This document shows, one piece after another, positions 8,930-18,605 of a stretch of DNA of 64,000 nucleotides. Below the pieces are notes generated by a model that ran no database searches, was not told where the DNA came from, and worked only from the letters and a program-made list of their open reading frames with translations. A program made the position numbers and the translations under genes. Position 1 is the stretch's first letter; each line of letters starts with the position of its first letter. Origin of the DNA: Pseudomonadota bacterium (GTDB lineage Bacteria; Pseudomonadota; Gammaproteobacteria; Burkholderiales; Rhodocyclaceae); NCBI GenBank assembly GCA_018241695.1, contig JAFEDH010000004.1, positions 248,001 to 312,000 of the forward strand. The letters run 5' to 3'.

Positions 8930-11900
8930 CTAGCCGGCATCGGCCGCTTCCCGTACGCGGAACCATGTGGCATACAGGGCGGGCAGGAAGAAAAGGGTCA
9001 GGGCCGTGGCCACCAGCAGGCCACCCATGATGGCGACGGCCATGGGCCCGAAGAAGGCGCTGCGGGCGAGGGGAATCATGGCCAGGATGGCCGCCGCCGC
9101 TGTCAGCACGATGGGGCGGAAACGGCGTACCGTGGCATCCACGATGGCATTCCATGCGTCCTTGCCACCGGCGATATCGTGGTCGATCTGGTCCACCAGG
9201 ATCACCGAGTTGCGCATGATCATGCCGGAGAGGGCAATCGTGCCCAGCATGGCAACGAAACCGAAGGGCTGGTGGGAAATCAGCAGGGCCAGGGTGACGC
9301 CGATCATGCCCAGCGGGGCGGTGAGCACCACCAGGGCGGTGCGTGAAAGACTCTGCAATTGCAACATCAGCGCGAACAGCACGGTGAGCACAAAAAGCGG
9401 CATGCCCGCGGCGACGGAGTCGCCAGCCTTTTCGCTGTTTTCCACAGCGCCGCCGGTCTCGATCCGGTAACCGGCGGGTAGCTTCGCCTTGATGGGTTCC
9501 AGCAGAGGAAGAATCTGACTGGTCACCGTGGCGGCCTGCACCTTGCCGTACAAATTGGCCTGTACCGACAGGGCAGGCAGGCGGTTGCGACGCCACACCA
9601 CACCTGGCTCGAAGCCGTAGGAAATTTTCGCGATCTGGGACAGGGGCACGCTTTTGCCGGCCCGGGTAGGCACGGCGAGATCCTCCATCAGGGAGAGATA
9701 TTTGCGCTCTTCCCCGGCGCCGCGCAGCACGACATCGATGCTTTTGTCATTCTCCCGGTAGGTGGTGGCGGTGATGCCGCGCAGCGCGGTTTGCAGGAAC
9801 AGGGACAGATCCTGCGAAGTGATGCCGAGAAGGCGGGCCTTGTTCTGGTCCACGTCGATGCGGATCACCTTGGAAGGCTCGCTCCAGTCGAACTGCACAT
9901 TGGAGAGATGGGGGTTCTGGCGCATCACCGTAGCCACTTCGGTGGCGATGGCGCGAATCTGATCGACATCCTCGCCCATCACCCGGAAAACCACGGGGAA
10001 GCCTACGGGCGGGCCGTTTTCAAGCCGGCTGATCTTGGTGCGTATCGCGCTGAAATCCTGTTCGAAGACATGGAGCAGGCGGGTACGGATAGCCTCGCGT
10101 TCAGCCTGGCCCTTGGCCGTGACGACGAACTGGGCGAAGTTGGTGGCGGGGAGTTGCTGGTCCAGGGACAGGTAGAAACGGGGGCTGCCGCTGCCGACGT
10201 AGCTGACATAGTTGGCCACATCCTTGTCGGCGGCGAGGATGCGTTCCAGCTTTTTTACCTCGGCCTCGGTGGCAGCGTAGGCGGAGCCCTCGGCCAGGCG
10301 CAGATCCACGATCAGTTCGAGACGGGTGGAGTCGGGGAAGAACTGCTGTTGCACCAGACCGAAGCCGGCGAGGGAAAGGACGAAGGCGAGCACCGTGACC
10401 CCGATCGTTTTTCTGCGATGACGCACGCACCACGCGACCATGCTGCGGAACCTGCGATAGAAGGGCTTCTGATATACCGCATCGTCATCCAGATGGCCGC
10501 CCCGCTCGTTGGCGGGCAGCAGCCGGTAGCCCAGATAGGGGATGAAAACCACTGCCGCCACCCAGGACAGCAGCAGGGCGATCACCGTCACCTGGAAGAT
10601 GGAACGGGTGTATTCACCGGTGGTGGATGCGGCAGTGGCGATGGGAAGGAAGCCCGCCGCGGTCACCAGGGTGCCGGTGAGCATGGGAAACGCAGTGCTG
10701 GTATAGGCGAAGCTGGCGGCACGGACGCGGTCCCAACCCTGCTCGATTTTTATCGCCATCATTTCCACGGCGATGATGGCGTCGTCCACCAGCAGCCCGA
10801 GCGAGAGGATCAGGGCGCCGAGGGAAATCTTGTGCAGACCGATATTGAAAAAATGCATGAGGGTGAACGTCGCGGCCAGCACCAGGGGGATGGAGAGCGC
10901 CACCACCAGCCCGCTTCTCAGGCCCAGACTGAGAAAGCTCACGGCCAGCACGATCACCACGGCTTCGGAGAGGGAGCGCACGAACTCGCCCACAGCGTGG
11001 GAGACGACTTCCGGCTGCCGGGTGATGGCGGCCAGTTCCATGCCCACCGGAAGCTCCTTCTGCAACTGGCTGACCGTGGCGTCGAGATTTTTTCCCAGGG
11101 CGATGATGTCGCCGCCCTTGACCATGCTCACGCCCACTCCCACAACATCCCTGGACATGAAGCGCATCCTGGAGCGCGGCGGATCCTCATAGCCGCGATA
11201 GACCCGCGCGATGTCGCCCAGGCGCAGCAGCCGGCCATTCGCCCGCAGGGGCGTGTCGGCGATGTCCTGCACCGAATCGTAAGCGCCGCTGGTGCGCAGG
11301 TAGATGTGGTCGCCTCCCGTATCGAAGCTGCCGTCCGGGACCATGGCGTTCTGCTTTTGCAGCACATCCATGATGGCCTGCGGATCAAGGCCGAGCGTGG
11401 CGAGCTTGGTGTTGGAGAGTTCGACGAACACCTTCTGGTCCTGCAGGCCGACCAGTTCCACCTTGCCCACGTCGGGAACCCCCAGCAGGCGCAGGCGCAC
11501 CTTTTCCGCAATATCCTTCATCTGCCCGTAGCTGTAGCCGTCGCCGGTCAGCGCGTAGAGATTGCCCAGGGTGTCGCCGAATTCGTCGTTAAAATACGGG
11601 CCCTGGATGCCGGTGGGCAGGGTGTCGCGGATATCGCCGATTTTCTTGCGCACCTGGTACCAGGCGTCGGGAACCTGGTCGGCCCGGGTGTCTTCCCGCA
11701 GGATGATGAAGATCATGGATTCCCCGGGCTTGGAGGAGCTGCGCAGCACGTCCAGATGCGGCGTTTCTTGCAGCTTTTTCTCGATCTGCTCGGTGAGCTG
11801 CAATTCCACCTCCCTGGCGGTGGCTCCCGGCCATTGAGTGCGCACCACCATCACCTTGAAGGTGAAGGGCGGGTCTTCCGACTGCCCCAGTTTGCTGTAC

Positions 11901-11992
11901 GACATCAGGCCCGCGAGGGCGGTGACGATCATCAGGAAGAGGACGAAGGAGCGGTGGCGCAACGCCCATTCGGAGAGGTTGATCCGCTTCAT
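8930..11992 (-). CDS. RND multidrug efflux permease (AcrB/HAE1 family)
   Basis: A 1020-residue inner-membrane pump with 12 expected membrane helices and two large periplasmic loops. It opens MKRINLSEWALRHRSFVLFL and contains RND signatures: GQSEDPPFTFKVMVV, the TM4 pair of acidic residues in LGLLVDDAIIAVEMMA, and LSGMIMRNSVILVDQI in the second half. The sequence style recalls the TriC/VexF branch. It exchanges protons for drugs or lipids together with the adaptor (gene upstream, ATGA overlap) and an outer-membrane channel, probably the nearby TolC. Substrates are not predictable. The ATG at 11992 is chosen over 12175, whose extra residues are read within the adaptor gene. Confidence 0.93.
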   Translation of the reverse strand: MKRINLSEWALRHRSFVLFLMIVTALAGLMSYSKLGQSEDPPFTFKVMVVRTQWPGATAREVELQLTEQIEKKLQETPHLDVLRSSSKPGESMIFIILREDTRADQVPDAWYQVRKKIGDIRDTLPTGIQGPYFNDEFGDTLGNLYALTGDGYSYGQMKDIAEKVRLRLLGVPDVGKVELVGLQDQKVFVELSNTKLATLGLDPQAIMDVLQKQNAMVPDGSFDTGGDHIYLRTSGAYDSVQDIADTPLRANGRLLRLGDIARVYRGYEDPPRSRMRFMSRDVVGVGVSMVKGGDIIALGKNLDATVSQLQKELPVGMELAAITRQPEVVSHAVGEFVRSLSEAVVIVLAVSFLSLGLRSGLVVALSIPLVLAATFTLMHFFNIGLHKISLGALILSLGLLVDDAIIAVEMMAIKIEQGWDRVRAASFAYTSTAFPMLTGTLVTAAGFLPIATAASTTGEYTRSIFQVTVIALLLSWVAAVVFIPYLGYRLLPANERGGHLDDDAVYQKPFYRRFRSMVAWCVRHRRKTIGVTVLAFVLSLAGFGLVQQQFFPDSTRLELIVDLRLAEGSAYAATEAEVKKLERILAADKDVANYVSYVGSGSPRFYLSLDQQLPATNFAQFVVTAKGQAEREAIRTRLLHVFEQDFSAIRTKISRLENGPPVGFPVVFRVMGEDVDQIRAIATEVATVMRQNPHLSNVQFDWSEPSKVIRIDVDQNKARLLGITSQDLSLFLQTALRGITATTYRENDKSIDVVLRGAGEERKYLSLMEDLAVPTRAGKSVPLSQIAKISYGFEPGVVWRRNRLPALSVQANLYGKVQAATVTSQILPLLEPIKAKLPAGYRIETGGAVENSEKAGDSVAAGMPLFVLTVLFALMLQLQSLSRTALVVLTAPLGMIGVTLALLISHQPFGFVAMLGTIALSGMIMRNSVILVDQIDHDIAGGKDAWNAIVDATVRRFRPIVLTAAAAILAMIPLARSAFFGPMAVAIMGGLLVATALTLFFLPALYATWFRVREAADAG

Positions 11993-13029
11993 GGTGCTGC
12001 CGACCCGGTGAATACGGGTTTCACTTTCTGCCCGGCCAGCAGCTTGTGAACGCCGGCAACCACCACCGTTTCCCCTTCCTTCAGGCCGGCGGTCACCTGT
12101 GCGCCGGTTTCGCTGTACCGGGTGATGCGCACCGGGCGGGACGAAACGGTGTTCTGCCGGGGATCGAGCACCCATACCGTCGCCTGTTCGCCCTGGCCCA
12201 GAATGGCCGATAAAGGCACGACCACGCCACGATCGGCGCTGTCGCTGATGGCGACGGTGGCGGTCATGCCCAGGCGCAGGCCGGCATCCGCATCAGGCAC
12301 CGCGATGCGCGCGGTAAAGGTGCGTGTGGCGGCGTCGGCGGCCGGTGCCAGTTCGCGCAGACGGCCTGTGTAGGTTTTGTCCGGCGCCGACCAGAGCCGC
12401 ACGGCAAATGTCCGCGCATGGCGTAACTCGCCTTCGCGGCTCTCGGGGATGCTGATCTGTACCTCCCGTTCGTCATCCCGGGCCAGCCGTACCACGGGCT
12501 GGCCGGCGGCCACCACCTGGCCGGGTTCGGCGCTGACGGCGGTGATGATGCCGGCCTTGTCCGCCCGCAGGGTGGCATAGGAAGCGGCATTACGCGCCAG
12601 TCCCGCCTGGGCGTCGGCCGCCTTGAATGTAGTTTCCTTGGCTTCCAGGGCGGCGGCGCTGAAAAACCCCTTGTTGTGCAGATCGCGATAGCGGCGCAGA
12701 TCGGCCTCCGACAGGGTGCGCTGGGCATCGGCCCGCCGGGCTTCGAGCAGCGCGTCCGCGGGATCAAGTTGCGCCAGCGCCTGGCCAGCTTGCACCGTGG
12801 CGCCCACATCCACTTCACGGCGGATCACCTTGCCGCCGATGCGAAAACCCAGATCGGCTTCGTGCCGCGCGCGGACTTCACCGGAAAAAACGTTGAGGCC
12901 GGCTCCGCTGCCTGCCATCACCTTCTGCACCAGGGCGGGGCGGACAGGATCGGGGGCGGGGCCTTCGTTGCGGCCGCAGGCGGACAGGATCAGGATGGCG
13001 CCGAACAGGGGCAGGAGACGGAGGTTCAT
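11989..13029 (-). CDS. RND efflux periplasmic adaptor lipoprotein (membrane fusion protein)
   Basis: A 346-residue adaptor. The signal peptide ends in a lipobox (LILSACGR), so it is anchored by a lipidated Cys. The barrel-sandwich/lipoyl half reads FRIGGKVIRREVDVGATVQAG, a helical hairpin follows (ARRADAQRTLSEADLRRYRDL), and the second lipoyl half is LRADKAGIITAVSAEPGQVV. Beta-barrel and membrane-proximal domains follow. It bridges the RND pump and the TolC channel. Its ATG overlaps the TetR stop by one base (TGATG) and its stop overlaps the pump start, so the three genes form one operon. Confidence 0.92.
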   Translation of the reverse strand: MNLRLLPLFGAILILSACGRNEGPAPDPVRPALVQKVMAGSGAGLNVFSGEVRARHEADLGFRIGGKVIRREVDVGATVQAGQALAQLDPADALLEARRADAQRTLSEADLRRYRDLHNKGFFSAAALEAKETTFKAADAQAGLARNAASYATLRADKAGIITAVSAEPGQVVAAGQPVVRLARDDEREVQISIPESREGELRHARTFAVRLWSAPDKTYTGRLRELAPAADAATRTFTARIAVPDADAGLRLGMTATVAISDSADRGVVVPLSAILGQGEQATVWVLDPRQNTVSSRPVRITRYSETGAQVTAGLKEGETVVVAGVHKLLAGQKVKPVFTGSAAP

Positions 13030-13691
13030 CAGGAGGCCTTTTCCTTGTTCGCAGCCGGGGAAGCAAGGCCGTCGAGGAGGAGATCGAAGTAGGAATTCAG
13101 GTAGTCGTCCGCGGCCACGTTGCTGCCACAGGCATTCCGGGAATGCTGGGAGATGGCCAGCATCAGCATCGGGGCAAAGATCACCTCGACCGCCGCCTCC
13201 AGCGGCAGGGCGCGAAACTCTCCGTTGGCGATGCCGCGCTGCAGGGCGGTACGAAGGAGGGCGCGGCCACGGGCAATGACCGCATCGCGGTAATAGTGGG
13301 CGACGGCGGGAAAGTTGGCGGCTTCGCTCACGATGAGCTTGGCGATGCCACCCAGATCGGTGGAACCCACCTTCCGCCACCAGGTGTCCAGCAGCTGGCG
13401 CAGCAATTCCGCAGCGCTGCCCCTGAATCCGGCCAGCAGGGATTCGCCCATGGCCAGTACGGGGAGGATGCCTTCGCGGATCACCGCCTCGAAAAGCGCT
13501 TCCTTGCTGTCGAAGTAGAGATAGAGCGTGCCCTTGGAGACCCCGGCCCGCGCTGCGATGTCTTCCAGCCGGGTAGCGGCGAAGCCTTTTTCGACGAACA
13601 GGGCGAGCGCCGCGGCCAGCAGTTCGCCGGGCCGGGCATCCTTGCGCCGGCGACGGGCAGGTGAGGAAGCGGAGGTGATCGAAGAGGTCAT
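13029..13691 (-). CDS. TetR/AcrR-family repressor of the RND operon
   Basis: A 220-residue regulator. The N-terminal helix-turn-helix reads [46 protein letters not shown], here shown by its key run [16 protein letters not shown]. The C-terminal helices form the ligand pocket and dimer face. It is the first gene of the operon with the adaptor and pump, and directly upstream lies a perfect 15-bp inverted repeat, so it most likely represses its own operon until an effector binds. The ATG at 13691 follows the repeat with only one base between and has no visible Shine-Dalgarno. A TTG at 13727 would place the operator inside the coding sequence, so it is less likely. Confidence 0.88.
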   Translation of the reverse strand: MTSSITSASSPARRRRKDARPGELLAAALALFVEKGFAATRLEDIAARAGVSKGTLYLYFDSKEALFEAVIREGILPVLAMGESLLAGFRGSAAELLRQLLDTWWRKVGSTDLGGIAKLIVSEAANFPAVAHYYRDAVIARGRALLRTALQRGIANGEFRALPLEAAVEVIFAPMLMLAISQHSRNACGSNVAADDYLNSYFDLLLDGLASPAANKEKAS

Positions 13692-13692
13692 G

Positions 13693-13730
13693 CCATTGAT
13701 AATAACTGACTGGTTAGTTATTATCAATGG
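13693..13730. promoter_or_regulatory. TetR operator: perfect 15-bp inverted repeat
   Basis: Arm 13693-13707 (CCATTGATAATAACT) is the exact reverse complement of 13716-13730, separated by the eight bases GACTGGTT. The inner part AACTGACTGGTTAGTT resembles known TetR operators of efflux operons. It ends one base before the TetR ATG. It is also AT-rich in a GC-rich chromosome, so it may contain the operon promoter, and bound repressor would then block it. Confidence 0.85.
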
Positions 13731-13883
13731 CGGTCATTTTTTGAATATCGATGCCGAAGAGTGCATTCCGCTGCCGGATACGCAGCTTTTCAGCACTGTT
13801 GCATACCGGATGGCAGAAATCGGGGTAGGGTAGAATGCTCCTCTTTCGGCACTCGCCGGACCCATTTTCCGGATATCCCCAGC

Positions 13884-15515
13884 ATGCTCATCGCTTCGAA
13901 CATCACCATGCAGTTCGGCGCCCGGCCATTGTTCGACAACGTCTCCGTCAAGTTCGGCGAAGGCAACCGCTATGGCCTTATCGGTGCCAACGGCGCTGGC
14001 AAGTCCACCTTCATGAAAATTCTCGCCGGGGTGCTCGAGTCCTCGGCAGGCAATGTCTCGATCGACCCGGGTGAGCGCATGGCTTTCCTGCGCCAGGACC
14101 AGTTCGCCTTCGAGGACATGAGGGTGCTGGACGTGGTGATGATGGGCCACGCAGAAATGTGGGCCTGCATGAGCGAGCGCGATGCGATCTATGCCAATCC
14201 CGAAGCCAGCGAGGACGACTACATGAAGGCCGCCGAGCTGGAAGGAAAGTTTGCCGAGTACGACGGCTACACTGCCGAATCCCGTGCCGGAGAACTGCTG
14301 CTGGGTGTCGGGATTCCCACCGACCAACACAATGGCACCATGCGCGAGGTGGCACCGGGCTGGAAACTGCGCGTGCTGCTATGCCAGGCCCTGTTCGCCA
14401 ATCCCGAGATCCTGTTGCTGGACGAACCCACCAACAACCTCGACATCAACACCATCCGCTGGCTGGAAGACGTGCTCAACGAGCGCGAATCCACCATGAT
14501 CATCATTTCCCACGACCGCCATTTCCTCAATCAGGTCTGTACCCACATGGCCGATCTGGATTACGGCACCATCAAGGTCTATGGCGGTAATTACGACGAT
14601 TTCATGGAGGCCAGCACGGTGGCGCGCGAACGCCAGCAGGCCGCCAATGCCCGCGCCAAGGAGCGTGTCGCGGAATTGCAGGATTTCGTCCGGCGCTTTT
14701 CCGCCAACAAATCCAAGGCGCGTCAGGCCACCAGCCGCCTCAAGCTGATCGACAAGATCCGGCCGGAGGATGTGAAGCCTTCCTCCCGCCAATACCCGTG
14801 GATTCGCTTCGAGTACGACGAGCGTGACAAACTGCACCGTCTGGCGGTGGAACTGGACAACATCACCTTTGGCTACGAGAAGGGCCAGCCGGTGATCAAG
14901 GGCTTCTCCAGTGCTATCGAGGCTGGCGACAAGGTTGCCATCATCGGCGAGAACGGCGTCGGCAAGACCACCCTGCTGCGTCTGCTGGCCGGTGTGGAAC
15001 TGGGAGGGCTCGCACCGGATTTCGGTACCGTCAAATGGGCGGAGAAGGCCAAGCCGGGCTATTTCGCCCAGGATCACGCAGCCGATTTCGACAGTGATAC
15101 CAGCCTCACCGAATGGATCGTGCAATGGGTGCGCGAAGGCGGCTACGAGGGTAACGATGTGGAAACCCTGATCCGCGGCACGCTGGGCCGGCTGCTATTT
15201 TCCGGTGATGAGGTAAGGAAGGCGGTGCGTGTGATTTCCGGCGGCGAGCAGGGCCGCATGCTCTTCGGCAAGCTCATGCTCCTGCGCCGCAATGTGCTGC
15301 TGATGGACGAACCGACCAATCACCTGGATATGGAATCCATCGAATCGCTCAACACCGCGCTGGAAAAATTTCCCGGCACGCTGATTTTCGTCTCCCACGA
15401 CCGTGAATTCGTCTCGTCACTGGCCACCCGCATCATCGACATCCGGCAGGACCACACCATCGTCGATTACCGCGGCAGCTACGAGGAATACCTCGCCAGC
15501 CAGGGCATCGGCTGA
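13884..15515 (+). CDS. ybiT: ABC-F family ATPase, YbiT type
   Basis: A 543-residue soluble protein with two ABC domains and no membrane part. The opening [19 protein letters not shown] and the pair [12 protein letters not shown] and [11 protein letters not shown] (Walker A), with [19 protein letters not shown] and [18 protein letters not shown] (Walker B and beyond), closely follow E. coli YbiT as I know it. The linker between domains holds the charged P-site helix pair ([16 protein letters not shown]). ABC-F proteins act on ribosomes; the role of YbiT is not settled. The ATG at 13884 is chosen because residues encoded upstream (from 13761) have no family match. A TAGAAT box at 13831-13836 may be its -10. 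Confidence 0.92.
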   Translation: MLIASNITMQFGARPLFDNVSVKFGEGNRYGLIGANGAGKSTFMKILAGVLESSAGNVSIDPGERMAFLRQDQFAFEDMRVLDVVMMGHAEMWACMSERDAIYANPEASEDDYMKAAELEGKFAEYDGYTAESRAGELLLGVGIPTDQHNGTMREVAPGWKLRVLLCQALFANPEILLLDEPTNNLDINTIRWLEDVLNERESTMIIISHDRHFLNQVCTHMADLDYGTIKVYGGNYDDFMEASTVARERQQAANARAKERVAELQDFVRRFSANKSKARQATSRLKLIDKIRPEDVKPSSRQYPWIRFEYDERDKLHRLAVELDNITFGYEKGQPVIKGFSSAIEAGDKVAIIGENGVGKTTLLRLLAGVELGGLAPDFGTVKWAEKAKPGYFAQDHAADFDSDTSLTEWIVQWVREGGYEGNDVETLIRGTLGRLLFSGDEVRKAVRVISGGEQGRMLFGKLMLLRRNVLLMDEPTNHLDMESIESLNTALEKFPGTLIFVSHDREFVSSLATRIIDIRQDHTIVDYRGSYEEYLASQGIG

Positions 15516-15565
15516 AGACAGGGGCATCCAGGGCAGGCCCGTCTCCCGTTATACCGTGTGCCCGG

Positions 15566-16015
15566 TCAGGGGTGGCGGGCGGCTTCCTGCGCCTTCTGCG
15601 CCAGCCGGGCCTCCGCCTCCTCGCGTTTCTGCCGCGCCTTTTCCGCCTGAGCGGCGGCTTCGGCTTCCTTGCGGGGCGCGTCCGCCTCGCGCTGGGTCTC
15701 CTTTGCGGCATGGTCGCGCTGACGCATTGCCTGATCGAGATGACGGGCCTTGCGATCAAGTTCGCGCGCGTCCATCTGCCGTGACTTGAGCTGTCCGCGT
15801 GCCTCATCCAGGCAGGCGGTCATCAGGATTTTCTGGTAGCACCCGGCCTGCTTTGTGCGGTATTCCTGCTCCGCGGCGGTGCGTTCGGTGCTGGCCTGCT
15901 CCTGCAGGCGCTGAATCTCGTTCAGCTGCGCCTGCCGTTCCGGATCTTCCTGCGCGCGAAGGCCGCCTGCTGACAGGGCCGCGATGACGCAGGTCAAGGC
16001 AAGAAGAAGTTTCAT
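15566..16015 (-). CDS. secreted coiled-coil protein of unknown function
   Basis: A 149-residue protein with signal peptide MKLLLALTCVIAALSAGGLRA, followed by a charged helical region rich in Glu, Gln, Arg and Ala (about 22-149). Two Cys (in QAGCYQKILMTACLDEARGQ) could form a disulfide; this CYxxxxxxxCL pair followed by long charged helices is seen in several betaproteobacterial periplasmic proteins without assigned role. The ATG at 16015 overlaps the stop of the SnoaL-like gene (ATGA), so the two are co-translated. Beyond periplasmic location I cannot assign a function. Confidence 0.75.
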   Translation of the reverse strand: MKLLLALTCVIAALSAGGLRAQEDPERQAQLNEIQRLQEQASTERTAAEQEYRTKQAGCYQKILMTACLDEARGQLKSRQMDARELDRKARHLDQAMRQRDHAAKETQREADAPRKEAEAAAQAEKARQKREEAEARLAQKAQEAARHP

Positions 16016-16470
16016 CGTATATCCACCCGCAGCCGGGTGAGCTTCATGGTCTGGATCAACCACTGACCATCGAGGTAGACATAGGTTTCATGGTAGTGCC
16101 CGTAACCGTGCAGATGCCGGCCCGGCTGGCCGTTCTCGGCAGGCCACCACAGCTTGTCCTCCATCGCCCAGATGCCGTGGGCCGTACTGGCCGAAGTGAA
16201 AGCAATCTCGCCCATGTGGCCGTGGTGCACGGTATGGACGGCATCGATGTGGCTGCGGACGAAACTGGCGTAGGCCCGGTTGCCCCGTACCAGCCCGTGC
16301 TCGGGATCGGCATCGGGGTTGTCGTGATTTTCGCTGCGCATATCCACCACGCAGTCCGGTGCGAAGCAGTCTCCATAGCCGACCCAGTCCTTGGTGTCCA
16401 TGGTGCGGAAATAGCGCGCCTTGAGTTCACGGATCTGTTCCCGGGCCAGCAATTCCTGCAGAGGTTCCAT
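16012..16470 (-). CDS. SnoaL-like (NTF2 fold) protein
   Basis: A 152-residue protein of the SnoaL_4/NTF2-like superfamily, small cone-shaped folds used by isomerases, dehydratases and ring-hydroxylase small subunits. The start EQIRELKARYFRTMDTKDWVGYGDCFAPD is the usual family opening, and HTVHHGHMGEIAFTSASTAHGIWAMED, cited here as the central strand region, places His residues facing the cavity. The substrate is unknown; relatives are common in bacteria degrading steroids or aromatics, but no such pathway is visible here. It overlaps the following secreted protein gene by four bases. Confidence 0.8.
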   Translation of the reverse strand: MEPLQELLAREQIRELKARYFRTMDTKDWVGYGDCFAPDCVVDMRSENHDNPDADPEHGLVRGNRAYASFVRSHIDAVHTVHHGHMGEIAFTSASTAHGIWAMEDKLWWPAENGQPGRHLHGYGHYHETYVYLDGQWLIQTMKLTRLRVDIR

Positions 16471-16558
16471 GTCCTTCTCCCGTCATGAGCAGAGAGCAGT
16501 GTAGCCGGCCCGGTATCATGGGCCCCCTCTTTTTCCGGACCGCCCTGTCGTCCCGCCC

Positions 16559-18466
16559 ATGATTTCCCTGCGCAAACTCTCCTTTGGCCGTGGCGGCCGG
16601 ATGCTGGTCACGGATGCCAGCATGCAGATCCATCCCGGCTGGAAGGTGGGTCTGGTGGGCGCCAATGGCTGTGGAAAGTCATCTTTCTTCGCGCTTTTCT
16701 CCGGCACCCATCACGCGGAGCAGGGTGATCTGGACTGGCCGGCTGGATGGCTGATCGGCCGTGTTTCGCAGGAAACCCCGGCCCTGCCCGATCCGGCGCG
16801 GGAATTTGTCCTTGGCGGAGATGAGGAACTGGTGCGGGTGGAGACAGAGCTGCGGGCCGCGGAGGCCGCGCACGAGGGCGAACGCATCGCCCTGCTGCAC
16901 GGCCGTCTGCAGGAAATCGACGGCTATGCCGCCCGCGCCCGGGCGGCGGAACTGCTGCATGGCCTGGGCTTCAGGGATGAGGATTTCGAGCGCCCCGTGG
17001 CCGAATTTTCCGGAGGCTGGCGGGTACGCCTGAATCTGGCGCGAGCCCTGATGTGCCGAGCCGATCTGCTGCTGCTCGACGAGCCGACCAATCATCTCGA
17101 TCTGGACGCCATCCTCTGGCTCGAAACCTGGCTCAGGCGTTTCCCCGGCACCGTGCTGGTGGTCTCTCATGACCGGGATTTTCTCGACGGGCTGGTCAGC
17201 CATGTCGTCGCCATCGAGCAGGGCACCATGACGTTCTACAGCGGTGATTACAGTGCATACGAGCGTACCCGCGCCGAGCGGCTGGCCCTGCAGCAATCCA
17301 CGTTTGAAAAACAGCAAAGGGAAGTCGCTCATCTCAAGAGCTACATTGACCGTTTTCGTGCCAAGGCCACCAAGGCACGCCAGGCGCAGAGCCGCATCAA
17401 GGCACTGGCGCGGATGGAACTGGTGGCGGCGGCCCATGTGGATGCCGACACACAGCTCGTTTTCCCCGCGCCTGTTTCCGCCCCCGACCCGCTGCTGGTG
17501 CTGGAGGATGCCGCTACCGGCTATTCCGCCACTCCCCTGCTGCAACGGCTGCGCATGACCCTGCGCCCCGGTGACCGCATCGGCATTCTGGGGCGCAACG
17601 GGGCCGGAAAATCCACTTTCATCAAGCTGCTCACCGGCGATCTGCCGCTGCTGCAGGGCACACGCCAGCCGGCGAAGGAGCTGTCCATCGGCTATTTTGC
17701 ACAGCATCAGCTGGAACGGCTCCGGCCTGACGAATCGCCAATGCAGCAGATGATCCGGCTCGATCCCGCGGTGCGGGAGCAGGAATTGCGCGACTGGCTG
17801 GGCCGCTTCGCCATTCGTGGCGACATGGCGATGAACCCCTGCGGAGCTTTCTCGGGTGGCGAGAAGGCGCGTCTGGCCCTGGCCCTGATGTTGCGTCACA
17901 AACCCAATCTGCTGCTGCTGGACGAGCCGACCAACCATCTCGATCTCGACATGCGCGAGGCGCTGACACTCGCCTTGCAGGAGTATGAAGGCGCGGTAGT
18001 ACTGGTTTCCCACGACCGGCATCTGCTGCGGGCCACGGCGGACGAGCTCTGGCTGGTGGCCGGCGGGGATTGCAGGCCCTTCGACGGAGATCTTGAAGAC
18101 TATGCCGGCTGGCTTGGTTCGCAGCGGAGCGCGGACAAAGCCGTCGACGCGGAAAAACGGGAAAGGCGCGAGAGCCGCGCCCAGGCGATCGCCGAGCGTC
18201 AGTCCCTGCTGGAAAAGCGCCGCCCGTTGCTGAAGGAATCCGATCGGCTGGAAAAGCAGCTCGCCGGCTGGCAGGGCGAGAAAACCCTGCTCGACCAGCG
18301 CCTGGCCGACCCCGCACTCTATGTGGCCGGTGCCGATGGCAGGCTGCTGGAGACCCTGCTCAGGCGTCAGGACGAACTCGCCGCCAGCATCGAGGCCGCC
18401 GAGTCGCGCTGGCTGGAAGTGCACGAAAACCTCGAGGCACTGGATGCGCCAGATGCAATGATCTGA
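16559..18466 (+). CDS. yheS: ABC-F family ATPase, YheS type
   Basis: A 635-residue soluble tandem ABC ATPase matching E. coli YheS in length and layout. Walker A motifs are GLVGANGCGKSS and GILGRNGAGKST, signature motifs FSGGWRVRLNLARAL and FSGGEKARLALAL, and Walker B runs [18 protein letters not shown] and [18 protein letters not shown]. The inter-domain helices carry the conserved YIDRFRAKATKARQAQSRIK. The C-terminal 120 residues are a charged coiled coil as in YheS/Uup. ABC-F factors bind the ribosomal E site. Divergent from the SnoaL-like gene. Confidence 0.93.
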   Translation: MISLRKLSFGRGGRMLVTDASMQIHPGWKVGLVGANGCGKSSFFALFSGTHHAEQGDLDWPAGWLIGRVSQETPALPDPAREFVLGGDEELVRVETELRAAEAAHEGERIALLHGRLQEIDGYAARARAAELLHGLGFRDEDFERPVAEFSGGWRVRLNLARALMCRADLLLLDEPTNHLDLDAILWLETWLRRFPGTVLVVSHDRDFLDGLVSHVVAIEQGTMTFYSGDYSAYERTRAERLALQQSTFEKQQREVAHLKSYIDRFRAKATKARQAQSRIKALARMELVAAAHVDADTQLVFPAPVSAPDPLLVLEDAATGYSATPLLQRLRMTLRPGDRIGILGRNGAGKSTFIKLLTGDLPLLQGTRQPAKELSIGYFAQHQLERLRPDESPMQQMIRLDPAVREQELRDWLGRFAIRGDMAMNPCGAFSGGEKARLALALMLRHKPNLLLLDEPTNHLDLDMREALTLALQEYEGAVVLVSHDRHLLRATADELWLVAGGDCRPFDGDLEDYAGWLGSQRSADKAVDAEKRERRESRAQAIAERQSLLEKRRPLLKESDRLEKQLAGWQGEKTLLDQRLADPALYVAGADGRLLETLLRRQDELAASIEAAESRWLEVHENLEALDAPDAMI

Positions 18467-18605
18467 GCGTGTGGTCCGCACGGGCGTCGCGGGGATTCCT
18501 GCCATTGCAGGGAAAGTTGCCCGAACCGGTTTGTCGTCCTATTGTGACCGGCTTGTTCCGGCGTGTGCCGGGCTGTGTTCGTGAAATGACCCCGAGGAAA
18601 TCCTG

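Noticed and set aside
9791..12049. 752-codon open frame on the plus strand opposite the RND pump gene
   Set aside because: It is the antisense of a clear RND permease with all family motifs; the translation is His/Gly/Asp-rich and low in family likeness. High GC gives long antisense frames.
13692..13727. TTG 13727 as the TetR start
   Set aside because: It would put the whole operator inside the coding sequence and add residues without family likeness; ATG 13691 is simpler though it lacks a clear ribosome site.
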